Assembly (NCBI GenBank): GCA_019671135.1 | Contig: JAHRHY010000024.1 | Location: 124,001-188,000 of the forward strand | Length of the DNA: 64,000 bases | Origin: Linnemannia hyalina | Lineage: Eukaryota > Mortierellomycota > Mortierellomycetes > Mortierellales > Mortierellaceae | Direction: 5' to 3' | Shown here: in pieces, positions 20,231-31,590 of the stretch | Layout of the letters: each line of letters starts with the position of its first letter | How positions within the stretch are numbered: position 1 is the first letter of the stretch | Notes under the pieces: generated by a model | What the model saw: only the letters and a program-made list of their open reading frames with translations | What the model was told of the DNA's origin: nothing | Databases searched by the model: none | Made by a program: the position numbers and the translations under genes

Positions 20231-23200
20231 GGACATCTCGGTTAGCAACAGCTAGATCGGAACATTTAAACTATCCAGTGAGCGACAGTGTGGATGCTGA
20301 ACGAGAAGGTAGAAAGAAGAGTAAAGTTGAGCGTGATGAGTTGGACGTTTGTGGCAAAGGTGTTGTTGACGATCAAATGTAAGGGGCACGTGGAATTTGG
20401 CACTGCGACCAAAAGACGTTGCATGTTCTTGACCGTCCTAGGCGCTGAGACTTGGGAAGGTTGTTATGACATTCACGCAATTTAACAGGTGGGTTGATTG
20501 ATCAGTGGGACAATGAGAGTGAGAGAGTCGAATGAGTCGTGAAAAAGTTGCCAGTGATGAGATAAGGCGGTGGAGTAAGGTTGATCTGTCAAGGAATGAA
20601 AAGCAAAACGAAGGAAAAGGTAGAGTGCGGGTGAGAGCAGGTACGCTTGGTGGAGAAGGAGAAGAGAGAAGTAGGTGTGAGAACAAGTCGCATGGTGAGC
20701 TGCGTTGGCTGATCATCGAATTGGTAATGGTAGGTGTACTTGGCAGACAAGGAGAAGTGAGAAGTGAGAAGAACAAGGTGTGTCAAAGCAAGACACAGCA
20801 TAAAAGAAGAGGAAAGAAATTCGTTTATCAGAGGTGATGGCTGATCAGGGACAGAGTGAGGATGAGCGAAAGGGTTGGTGATGAGAGAAGGAGGTGAAGT
20901 AGGGTTGACATGGCTGGGAATGAAGATGAAGGGAAAAGTGGGTAAGGGATAGTGTGCATGGCGGAGTGGAGAAGTGCAAGAAGGAGGACCAAATTGTGAA
21001 AGTAAGAAATGAGCGACCAAAGTAAACCTTCTACTCTGTTATCAGTACTTTCCAGATTGCGGTGATGGGCCTTTGCACGGCCGAGAAGCCGGGCTGCCTT
21101 GTGTTTGAGTTATTCCTGTGTCATCCCGATGACTGAATAGAGTGGCATGCCTGCAAGTACCATATCCAATGCAACTGCTTGTGTCATCCTTGAGTACAAG
21201 GATCGCAACTCTACTTGGATCCTATAATTGACCTCTGTCGTATTTGGCAGGTATGTCTTGAGGCAGGTATGGATCAACCTTGACAGTCCATGCTCCAGCG
21301 CCGAGCCCTCTTTGGACGGCTATACCCGCTGCTAGCTCTTTTTCGAGAATTGACCATGAAGGCAAGTCTAGTTGATGTGTTGACAAGGCAGGTCGAGATC
21401 GAGTGGTGTTTCAGACAGCTGCAGGGATGGTTGTTTGAGCGAAGGCGTGAGTGCAGTATGAGTTTGAGTGTGTGGTGAATGTCAAGGAAGGAAAAAGGGA
21501 TAAGAAAAAGGGGCATGCGCTTGTTATCACATCCAGATGGACTGCTTTCTTTTATTGTTGTTGTTGGTGGACAGGGACTGGACTTGGAGAAGGCCAAGCA
21601 TCCTGCCGTACTCTGCCGATCATAACAGTCTGCTGTACTTGGATGGGGGACATGGTTGCTCAGTCTTGCTGTTTGCTGACGATCTTCATGTTTCTGTGGC
21701 TGTCAGCTCCCTATTTCTCCCGCTGTCAAGTCAGAAAGCTCTGTGTTAGAGGAAGGTTTAAAGTCAGCAGAGGAGAATGGTTTGGGTAATACTTCGCCCA
21801 GACTCTCTTTTCTCTCAAGTTGGTCAACGTGAGTCAGTTGTTAGCTTGCTTGCGTGTCTCTCTCTCGTGAGAGCACGTCTTTTTACAAGGGACTATTATT
21901 CAATAAAAAATAAAGACTTGGCCATGGTCAAGAGTGATTTGACGCCAAACATGGTGGGTCTGGATGTGGTGGCGCAAGAGAGAAAAAATGCTGCCGCTGT
22001 TGTTCTCTCTTTTTCCTTTGAGCCTCCTCTACCCCCTCAGCTCACCCTCCCTCCTTCCTAAGGAATCACAGGCCAAGAAGGCCAATGCGATATGGTTTGC
22101 TTGTCAAAGGAGTCATAACAGAAACCTGCTCACTCGTGTTCTTGTCAGCAATCAATCGTGTGTTAGCTAGAGAGAGACAAATGACAAGAGACGCACATTC
22201 ATAAACACACCCACAACAAAAACGAAAAGGACGTCGAACGGTGGTTAGAGTTGTGGTGTTCGAGAGGACTGAAACCACGAAGACGTTGTGGATGGATCCA
22301 CGCAGGCAAGAAAAAAAAATATAAGGTGCCTCTGAGAAGGACAAACATGCAACAGGACGGACGACGTGTCGCTGTGGTGGCGAGACATATTCATTCATTC
22401 ACACAGCACAGACAGTGGTTTGGAGGGAAGAAAGAAAAAAAAAAGACGCAGTAGTTTGTTTAGGAGAAGGCGACAAGTTGCTAACACCCTTCATTTTTTG
22501 CGAGTGCGGATAGAGAGAGGAAGCGAGAGAGGGAGAGAAATGGCACCACCAGACCCTTTTCTATTGTCATCCTTCTTGAAAATGAGGGGAGAGAAAGAAG
22601 GAAGGAATGGGAACCAGTCCCCGGCCATTCTGTATGTAAGGGTAGCAATAGCAAAAGAAAAAAGAGAGCCGTTTCCGTTGATGGTGGTACCTTGAACCAT
22701 GTACCATGAATGGTCCATCCCGCCCATCGATGGTCACCCTGTCCCATAAGAGTGAGTGACTCGGATGAGTCCGTCTGTTTCTTTTACTATTCCCGCCCAA
22801 TCCCCGTGCAAGAAGAAATAAGCTCAGACGGTGATAGTAATTTGAAGAATCGATCTCGTGGTCCATCGGTGTTATCCTCTCATTCGCCTCTTTCTCTCTC
22901 ACCTCATGTCGCCCTTTTCTTCCCTCTTCCCTCTTCCTCTTCCCTCTTCCCTCTTCCTTTCTTACGTGTGTGTGCTGTGTGCAGGGAAGAGTCAATTACA
23001 TTCGCCATTTGCGCCTCTTTTTGCTTCTTATTTCTTTTTGTTTCCCGTCCTCTTCTTCTTCTTCTTCTTCTTCTTCTTCTTCTTCTTCCTCTTCCTTCTT
23101 TTCCCTTTTGTTCCTTTAACCTTTCTGTTAGCTCTCCTCTCTCCTCTCTCCATTCCTCCATCCACATCACCTCCTCTCTCACTCTCTTCCCTCATTTCCT

Positions 23201-23256
23201 TCACTCCTCTTCACTCATTCCCTCTCACCAACTGCGGATCACACACACACACAGAA
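20227..23256. other. Intergenic region and pyrimidine-rich leader
   Basis: No gene supported over about 3 kb. 20500-21010 is purine-rich on the plus strand and its long frames are S/P/L or R/K/E artefacts of that bias. 22860-23250 is strongly pyrimidine-rich and includes a (TTC)n run, as expected of the leader of the following gene. Confidence 0.4.
23051..23089. repeat. (TTC)n microsatellite in the leader
   Basis: About 12-13 TTC/CTT units about 170 bp upstream of the Q/S-rich gene's start codon, within a long CT-rich tract. Confidence 0.85.
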
Positions 23257-24927
23257 ATGTCGTCTGAGTTTGCAGAGTTCCTGTTCAGCTTTGCCTGCAA
23301 CAAACTCGAAACTTCGCCACAACTCGACCTGCGCCAGCAGCTCCTCCACTCCAACCTCATCAGACACATCCTCCTCGTCCACCAACCAACTAACACATCA
23401 GTGTTGTCTGATCACTCTTCTCATTCACACCAAGGGGCACAACAACAACACCCCTTTCCCATGGAAGAGACTACTACAACTACTCCTGCCACCCCCTCTT
23501 CGTCTCTTGTGAAACAATCGCCGCAGTCAACTTCCTCGTCCTCTTCAGTCTGGAGCCCCTTCTCGTTTGACGATGAGTTGGACCGGATACAACTCGCTGA
23601 CCAACATCAACTGCAGTTGGACTCGGACGTAGTTATGGAAGAACGAGACGAATCAGCATCGTCTTCCTCTTCTTCCCTCACAGGCAACACCATCAACAAC
23701 AACAACAACCCCTTTGACTTGTCGTCTTCCTCGTCATCTATGATCTTTGACGACTCGTATTACAACTACTTCTATCAGCCAAACTCTTACCAACAACACC
23801 ACCTCAAACAACAACAGCTGCTCCAGCTGCATCAGATGCAACTCCAGTACCCTCTCCAGCAGCACCAACAGCAAATGCTCGATGAAGATCAAGAATATCT
23901 ATACGAGGCTAGTCAAGCGCAAGAGGACTGGCTGGATGCCGTTCTGGAGGATCTGATCGAAGACGACCAGGACAACGACGACGATGATGGCGAAGACATT
24001 TCCTCTCCGGAATACGACGACTCTGACGACTCAGTTGCTGGCGACTATAATCGCGAGACTTTTGAGGACGACGTGGAACGGCAACAACTACAGCTGTCTG
24101 AGCCACGTCATTCTCTCCTCCCACACCACCACCGTCTGCTCCCATTCGGCCCAGATAACGAAAAAGGGTCAACCCTCTCCCTGTCAGCAGTGGGGACCAC
24201 CACTACCACCCAAACAATAACACCATCCACAACAACATCAACAACAGCAATAGGAGGAGCTGTAACAACAACACCTCCTCTCACTCTCTGTTTGTCCCCT
24301 TCGTCACCCCCCACATCCACACAAACAGCAAATGCACACACCACCATACCTACCACAACAGGAGCAGCAGCAACAGCGATTACATCTACCTCCGCCTCCC
24401 GTTTCTTGACCAGGGGCGAAAATTCCGACCATGATCCAATTCATCACCCTCAGACCAGTAACAACAACAACAACACCATCAACAGCACTAGTAGCCATCA
24501 TGTCAGTCGTCGCCTAGTCGACTTTGACGAGGCCTATTATCGTCCTTGTCCGCCCTGTCTCGGTTTCCATTGCTCGTCGCCTTCCCGCTCATCATCGTCC
24601 TCCTCTTCGTTGTCTCCCCATTCGTCCTTCCGAGTCGAGGACTCCTTGCGAGAGGAACGATTTGCTCAATTGACCCAGGAGTTAACAACCACGTATTTAT
24701 CCCAACAACAACAACAACAACAACAGCAGCAGCAACAACAACACCTGGAGACTGGACCAATGATGGTGCTTGAGCATGATCAATCGTCCCTATCTGCTGC
24801 ACCCCCACTCCTCAAGACAAAGGATCCCTTGTCGGTTCGAGTCCCCTCTTCGACGACATCGTCTTTCTCAAGATTGTCTCTCAGGAGCCCATCATGGCTC
24901 GAGCCATCGTCGAGTGGTTGTGATTGA
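23257..24927 (+). CDS. Q/S/T-rich low-complexity protein
   Basis: Single exon of 556 residues from the ATG at 23257. The frame is open further upstream, but there it encodes only F/S/L from the CT tract, so the Met in ACAGAAATGTCG is preferred. The first 45 residues (MSSEFAEFLFSFACNKLETS, then DLRQQLLHSNLIRHILLVHQ) look like a small folded helical module. The rest is disordered: Ser runs, an acidic patch (about 225-260, DDQDNDDDDGEDISSPEYDD), His/Gln and Thr-rich stretches, a run of 14 Gln near residue 490 coded mainly by CAA, and SRLSLRSPSW near the end as possible phosphosites. Such composition is common in fungal transcriptional regulators and RNA-granule proteins, but no DNA- or RNA-binding domain is visible. 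Function unknown. Confidence 0.65.
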   Translation: MSSEFAEFLFSFACNKLETSPQLDLRQQLLHSNLIRHILLVHQPTNTSVLSDHSSHSHQGAQQQHPFPMEETTTTTPATPSSSLVKQSPQSTSSSSSVWSPFSFDDELDRIQLADQHQLQLDSDVVMEERDESASSSSSSLTGNTINNNNNPFDLSSSSSSMIFDDSYYNYFYQPNSYQQHHLKQQQLLQLHQMQLQYPLQQHQQQMLDEDQEYLYEASQAQEDWLDAVLEDLIEDDQDNDDDDGEDISSPEYDDSDDSVAGDYNRETFEDDVERQQLQLSEPRHSLLPHHHRLLPFGPDNEKGSTLSLSAVGTTTTTQTITPSTTTSTTAIGGAVTTTPPLTLCLSPSSPPTSTQTANAHTTIPTTTGAAATAITSTSASRFLTRGENSDHDPIHHPQTSNNNNNTINSTSSHHVSRRLVDFDEAYYRPCPPCLGFHCSSPSRSSSSSSSLSPHSSFRVEDSLREERFAQLTQELTTTYLSQQQQQQQQQQQQQHLETGPMMVLEHDQSSLSAAPPLLKTKDPLSVRVPSSTTSSFSRLSLRSPSWLEPSSSGCD

Positions 24928-25887
24928 CTCATTCCAAACCCCCTTCCTCTCGTCCTCTCTCTCTCTCTTTGCGACATGGATGACAAGGATGGCTCATCGA
25001 TATCCCTTTTGAGTCTGTCGGACCGAAAACCAACGAAGCATTTTACCATTTGATCTACCCCTTCTTTTCTTCCTCCTCCTTTTCTTTGTATGAAGAAAGG
25101 AAAATAACTTGCCCGTTTGGTCCAAGTTTCTTGTCTCTTTCTTGATCTACTACCCATGATGTCTGCGAGCAGGATTCCCTTTCCCCTCTTTCTTTCTTCC
25201 CTCTTCTCCCGACGGATGAACAGACAATCGCACATAGGTCATACCGACGCAGTAATAAAAAATAATAAGTTAACAATCGCGTGTGTCTGCTATCGTGCTA
25301 TTCTGCTTTATTCCTTCGTCGCACGACTAACTGGCTTCGCCATGTGAATAAAAAAATCGAACCCTTTTCTTCACCCTCAGTCCCTGTCGTGTGTATACCT
25401 GATTTCCTTATCGCTTACTTTTTTTCGTGAACGAATCAAGTGGCCACATCAAAGAGGAACAACAAGCCGCGTTCGATCACACGATAGGAGCTGCACAATA
25501 CGAATTTGTCCGTCCTCACCGTCACACACATACTCACACAGATGCACACACAGAGGCAGCAAAGAACGACAGCAAGAGGATCAACGAGATAGCCACGTTA
25601 CAAAAAGCAAACAAAATCGCTCATTCTTGTTAGGATAGCCTTTTTTTTTAACTTTCACTCGGATGAATGTTTAATAACAGACTCTGTGACCCTCAAGTTC
25701 GTTATTGCTGGCATTTGTTTTTATGATGAACGGAGAGAGGGGTATTAGTAGCAGTTGTATTGTATTTGAATATGAAAAACTAGAGGTAGTAGTTGGTGGT
25801 GGTGGTCGTCGTTATGGTGGGAAATGAAAGACAAGGTTGAGTGCACTCAGTCCATTCTGAACCTATTGTTTTCCACCGACGTTTGTT
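24928..25887. other. Convergent 3' intergenic region
   Basis: Lies between two convergent genes. No coding content recognised. A short CA/ACAC stretch is near 25521-25555 and AATAAA-type motifs near 25252 (plus) and 25344 (plus). Confidence 0.4.
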
Positions 25888-28800
25888 TTAGGCAGCCGTG
25901 GCACGACCCTTCCAACGAAATGTCTGCCCAAGACTAAGACGCTTACTCAAATTCTGGATCGGCAAGCTCATACGATGATACTTCTTGTACTGGTCAGTCG
26001 ACATGGGTCTAGGAGGTGCAGCGATTGGCAGGATCGGGCGTCGATAGAGCTGCTGGTCCATTGTCTTGTAGGCATCCATGTAGTAGAACTCGTCCAGCAA
26101 GTCCTCTCCCTCTCTCTCGGGCTCGTGATCTTCCTCTTCCTCTTCGACGACCTCCCGTAGACCAAAGCCTGGGCGACCGGGACGTTGGGCAGAGTTGTTG
26201 GTGGGGAAGGGTGGTGGCGGGGGACGTTGCGGGTCATCAAGGTCCAGGAAGGACATGGTCTCATCTTCTTCCAGAGTGCTCAAGTCCTGTCCGCTGCTAT
26301 GACCATATTCCCATCCCAAGGACATGTGGTGAGACTTGCCGCGACTCATTTGGGTGTCGGCGTTGTTGAACGTTTGAATCCCCTCCGCAAACAGTTTTGG
26401 GGACCCCTGAAGGGAACTGTATTCACTCCCAGCAGCAGCAGCATTAGTAGCGGTTGACGAGGGTAGTACCAAGGATGAGGTGTGTCTCATTTGTGGTGCC
26501 GATGAAGGAGGTTCTGAGAACTGTTGAGGTGGATGATGTTGCTGCCTTGACGACCAATCTCCTCCTGGTGTGTTTGAGGATGGCACGGCGGGGAAACTAT
26601 TTCTGGCCAGGGTCCTGCGTCGCATGGGGCGGGTAGTGTGGTGATCGTGCAAGAAGAGCAGCTTGGCGTTGAGGATATTAACCTCGCCCTGAAGACTCTG
26701 GACAGTCTTTAACAGCTCCGCGATATGCTGGTCTTTGGCATCGCATTGGGACTGCAACTCGGCTTTCTCGTACTCGTCACGCGTCAGGACTGGGATTTGG
26801 CTGGGCTGAACCAAAGTAGTGCAATAGGAGCAGGAACAATCGTCAGAGGCGCGGTGGTTGTCGGGGAGTCGGATTTGTTCTTGGGGCGCAAGGGTCAACT
26901 CTCGACTGAAGGCAGTTGTGCCAACAGCAGTCGAGGACTCGCTCGATGCTTGGGGTACAACAAGAGCATCGGTGCTAGAACGGGACGAGGTTTGAGGCAG
27001 GAGCGTTGAGCGAGCAGAAGGCAGGATGATGGATGGGATGGCTGTCTGTGAACTGGAAGGATACAGCCCTGCAAGGTTGGCAGCTAGAAACTTTGTCGTG
27101 ATTTCTATGTCACAATAAGCAAAGTAGAGAGCATTGTTGCTGTTAGCGCCTTTTGTTGTGTCGTTACACGTCGTTTTTACTCTCCCATGCCGTAGTAACT
27201 TGTCCATGGTGCACATCAAACGGAAGCAAAAAGATAAACAATGCACGCAAATGCATGAATTAAATGCCAAGGAAGAGCGAACAGGGGGCGTTTGCTCTTT
27301 TTTTGTTGTTACTCACCAGAACGCAGAATCTCCTTTTCGACCAATTGGATCTCACGCTCCTCTTGCTTGCGATCAAGAGGCTCCTGAAGAAAGTCCATGA
27401 ACCCATACTTGAGCTTGGTTTTAGCTGCATGACCGAATCCTATCTCGCGGTCATAGGTCTTCCCTTCTTCGTCATCGGCTTCGCCTTCACCCTTCCCTGC
27501 TAGGCGGCGGACCGAGCGATCTGCTGTTGCCGCTTCGCCATACTCGGTCCTGGCTGCGTCTCCGACCATCGATGCTGCGTCATGCGTCATGACGTCTCCT
27601 TCTGTTGATGTTGCTGTCGCGCCTGCTTGCACTCCCACTCCTGCGGCTGCGCCTGCTGCTGCGGCGGTAGGGTGGAGGGCGTTGGCCGCGCCATCAATCA
27701 CAGAATGCGCCTCAGCGAGGATTGAATGCAGGGTAGCAACAGAGGGGCGAGGGAGATGCTTTTGATTCCGCAATGACCGTGCCGTATGTTCCTGCATCGC
27801 CGCCAAAGCCACGACATCAACATTGGTCGTCATGTCGACAGCCGAGTCGCATAGCGTGTCGGCACTGGTCTTTCTCTGCACTCCAGCCTGACCATCTGCG
27901 CCTTCGTCATCTACAGTAGTGACGACGAGTGAAAAGTCGCTCTTGCGTTGCTTGCGACCTTTGCGCAACTGACGATGGTGGTGGTGGTGACGCGAGTGCA
28001 CAGTCTTGGACTTGGTCAATGGTCGCTTGGGTGAGCTGGGAAACTTAGATTCGATATGTCGTCTGCCCAGTGGCCTCTTGGACGTGACCTCGTACAACGC
28101 GCTATCAGACTGGTACTCATAATCACTATCCATATCATAGACGGATCCGTGAATACTCGACTGGTCATCCTGGTCAACACCACCACCTCGAGAATGCGAT
28201 CGATCAGAGCCGTACTCGTCCTTGTTCTCCTGACCAAGTAAGAAAGAAGATGTTCCGAAGATGGTGGTCCTGAAGGTCAAGAGCGATTGGAACACGGCTG
28301 CAGAGTTGCGGATAGCCTGTGCGTTTTGTTCCTGTAGGGCCTTCAACTCAAAGTCACGCTTGTAATGGCGATACAATGACGTCTGACTCTGCTGCTTCTC
28401 TGCTCCTGCTCCTATTCCTGTTTCGGATCTGATGGTGGCATGAGAAAAGATAACACCAAAGATGTTGGATAGTCGGTCCAAAGTGTCCTTGTACTTGTCG
28501 CCCAACTCTGGAATTGTCGGCTCATGCTCAAGAGGCTGTGGTGGATCAGGGTGTTCAAGGCGCTCGATTTCATCATTCAGCGACCTCAAAACGACCTCAT
28601 CCAAAAACTCCAATAGGAATTGGAGAAGCTCTCGGTGTTCGGTGGACAACAGTTGGACCAGGAGAGATGAGGCTTGGATCTTGACTGAGTCGAGGGTCTG
28701 TAGCTTGGTCATGGCTGAAAAGGTGCTGAAAATGTCAGCGGGGATCAAAGGCTCAGGCAAGTCCTTGAGGAAGCGGAGGACAAGGCGAGAAAGGTCACGA

Positions 28801-31094
28801 GAGGAGACTCTGGGCTTTGATGGCTCAACAGGGGCGGTGGGGGTATCATCGCTGCTCTCGGTCTGCTCGGCACTGTCATTCTCGGTTGTATCAGTCTCGA
28901 TTGTATCAGTCTCGGTAGCGGATGGGTCAAAGGGGTGGACCTGGTTATCGATATCTGAAGGTAGTGGAACAGCTGGAGGTTCCAGGCACAAGTCAAACTG
29001 CTGACCAAAGGGTCGCTGGTCAAACATACCGACCAATTTCTCAAACTCCTCATCCGATTCCTCCCAGTCGACCGGGAACAGGCTGTCGATCATCTCAACA
29101 ACATCTCCTCGGGACACTATCAAATGTCAAAGGTTGGTAGTACAAGGATAGGAAAATGAGTGCGTGTACATGCGTGTACATGCGTGTTAATGGTGAGAGT
29201 CGTTATCTCTTCATGGCAAAAGGAATTGCAAATACTCAACAAAAATGAAGAGGACAAACAGCACATGTTTACCTCGAGCACGGAGTTCCTCGGTGACATA
29301 GTACAGCACAAGTGGGATCCGTTGGCCATTGTCGAATGTGGCCGATGCCAATTGCACAGACTGATATAGCGGGACATGGAACGCGTTATCCATGCGGCCC
29401 TCCTCTATTTCGTTCGAATGAAAAGGGTAGAAACAAGGAAAAAGGAAAAAAGAAAAAGGAAAAAGGAAAAAGGAAAAAGGAAAAAGTTAACAACTCGTAT
29501 ACAGGTCAATGCAAGACAAACAACAGCTGGCATCGCTCGAAGTAAAATGAAAGCGGTAAAAGAAACAATGCGTATACATACCGTTTTCTTCTGGCTGACC
29601 ACTCTCGGACGGATCTTGCTCGGGAGCAACAGAGTCTTGCATAAGGCGCTGGAGGTAGACCTCGCTGTCACAGACACCAGAGATACGCCTCTCACAGATC
29701 GATCCAACCACCTTTGGAGTACCATGCGTACTGAGTCGCCACTGCTGAGGCGTCGCAAGGTCCTGCCCAAGTCGATTCTCCCTCGCCACGACCGTCGGCG
29801 TGTCTAAAACGTCAATACCCGACACGAAAACTGGACCCTCCTCCTCTGGTTCCGTCACAATGCCAATATCGGTCGGTTGAATGACGGAAACGACTGGGAT
29901 GTCGGTCGCCTCCTCGCTTTCAGCATAACCAGACAACGTAATTAGATCCTCCGCACCACCCCGAACTAAATCTGCACCTGTAGTGGGAATAATACCGGTC
30001 GCCACTACTGCGTCGGTACCACCAACAGTTGCATTTTCTCTAGTGGCGGGAACGACATCTCCAGAAGTGCTAGGCTCGGCCGCGCTGAATGGCCCACTAG
30101 GATGGTGCTTGGATGACGACCGACTGCGTTGGGTCAATCGTTCCTGCTGCTGCTGTGCAATCCAGTCCTCTTTTCCATACTGTATCATCTTTCCCAACGA
30201 CATGACCGAGTTTGTATCCACCACTACTGCTCCTCCTCCTCCTCCTCCTCCTCCTCCTCCTCCTCCTCCGGCCTGTTTGTCGTGTGACTCTAGTGTAGCT
30301 CCCGACCGTATGGTCGGCAACAAGTGAACATCAAGATCTTTCACGCTTGAAATAGAGGACCCCTTTAGAAGTAAATTCTTGAGGGATCCCGAACTAAACT
30401 TGTGTGTCAATCCCGTTCCAAACCCAGTTCCGAAATCGAGAAGATTATCATCCGCACCTATTTCGAACGGACGGCCGAGATCACTCAACGCCCTGCGCTG
30501 TTCTCCTACGGACGAGACTGCCGGGAAACCATCACTGCGAGTCGCGTCCTCTGCAACAGAGGAATGGGATCCAAACAAGGGCGGGGTACCGCCTGGGCTG
30601 CTGGAGAGAGTGTTGCCGGCTTTGAGACTCTGGCGGAACTTCTTCCAGCCCTTGACCAGTTTCGACCCAGACTTGGTGATTCCTCCTTTGTTGGACCGCG
30701 GTCCTCTCCTTTCAGGTGAGGATCCATCGAGAGAACTCCACCGACCCTCTGCAAAGGTCTTTTCTGTTGTGGACTCGACCACCGACCCCGGTGCGCTCTG
30801 GATACCGAGACTCGCTCCATCGATAGCTGACATGGTTGGCTGCCTTGAGACAGTCTTTAGGGTTTCCCCAGGAGAGAAGGAGGAGGCAGTTGTCAAGGTA
30901 TGGCTGTCTGTGGACTGTTCGATGCCGGTGTCAAGAGAGACTGGATTTGTGAGATCGAGAGACATGGATGAGTCTTCCTCCATGGACTTGGGGAACAGGA
31001 TACCGTAAGGAGCTACAATGGCGTTAAGTTGTGATTTGATATCCTCTGTATCCAGCGCCGGTCGAAGCTCTGAGTTCTTCTGTCCATTGTTCAT
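25888..31094 (-). CDS. RhoGAP-domain protein lacking the usual arginine finger
   Basis: Four exons on the minus strand (29582-31094, 29273-29404, 27317-29116, 25888-27068) join in phase to 1541 residues. Residues 1-500 are disordered with a basic patch (KLVKGWKKFRQSLKAG) and a 13-Gly run. The RhoGAP fold begins around FHVPLYQSVQLASATFDNGQ and IPLVLYYVTEELRARV. It continues with the second motif LSRLVLRFLKDLPEPLIPAD, QLLSTEHRELLQFLLEFLDE and LSNIFGVIFSHATI. RhoGAPs stimulate GTP hydrolysis on Rho GTPases with an Arg in G-x-F-R-x-S-G; here that place reads VSRGDVVEMIDSLF and no such Arg is evident. A long acidic insert separates the motifs. The C-terminal exon has a coiled coil (AKDQHIAELLKTVQSLQGEV) and disordered tail. 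Because of the finger loss it may be a binding or scaffold domain rather than an active GAP (inference). Intron 1 holds an AAGGAAA-type repeat near 29437-29486. Confidence 0.75.
30231..30269. repeat. (TCC)n coding triplet repeat (poly-Gly)
   Basis: Thirteen triplets inside exon 1 of the RhoGAP-like gene, read on the minus strand as GGA and coding for a Gly run. Confidence 0.9.
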
Positions 31095-31550
31095 TCTCGA
31101 AATATGGTGCTCTCCTATTCAAAAAAAGAAGGAAGTAATAATGGAAAGAAAAAACAGACGGATGTGAGCATTTAACAGATTTCATTCTGTCTATCTCAAT
31201 CAGATTTCAGTTAATTCACATCGGTGAATCAAATCATTCAATCGATCAGTGAATCAAGTCTGTGCGGGACCAATCAAAATGTTAAAAAGTCTCACCCTTT
31301 TTTTCTTTGCTGAGAAAGGAAACTGGAGAAGGAAGAAGGGGCGGAGCTGGGTCGGTGGTGGTGTTTGGAATCAAGAAAGGATACGCTGTGCTGTGCTGGC
31401 CCTGATCCTGTCGCGCTTGCTTATTTCGACTGCAGGTCAATGTCTGTGGTTTTCGCAGACCCAGATTATGTCAGCGATCAGAATGCAAGGCGATGTGTGT
31501 GTAAGGAAACAAAGAAATGAAATATGCTGACTGTGGTATGCCGTGTTCTG

Positions 31551-31590
<40 letters not shown>

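Noticed and set aside
20438..21020. Proline/serine-rich minus-strand frames as the missing Fanzor upstream part
   Set aside because: They show no RuvC-I or RuvC-II motif and follow the purine bias of the plus strand.
22740..22790. Second GATGAGTCCG-type match
   Set aside because: Only the first half of a hammerhead core; no complementary strand or cleavage triplet context.
22858..23256. N-terminal extension of the Q/S-rich protein
   Set aside because: The upstream open frame only translates a CT-rich leader into F/S/L runs; the ATG at 23257 fits better.
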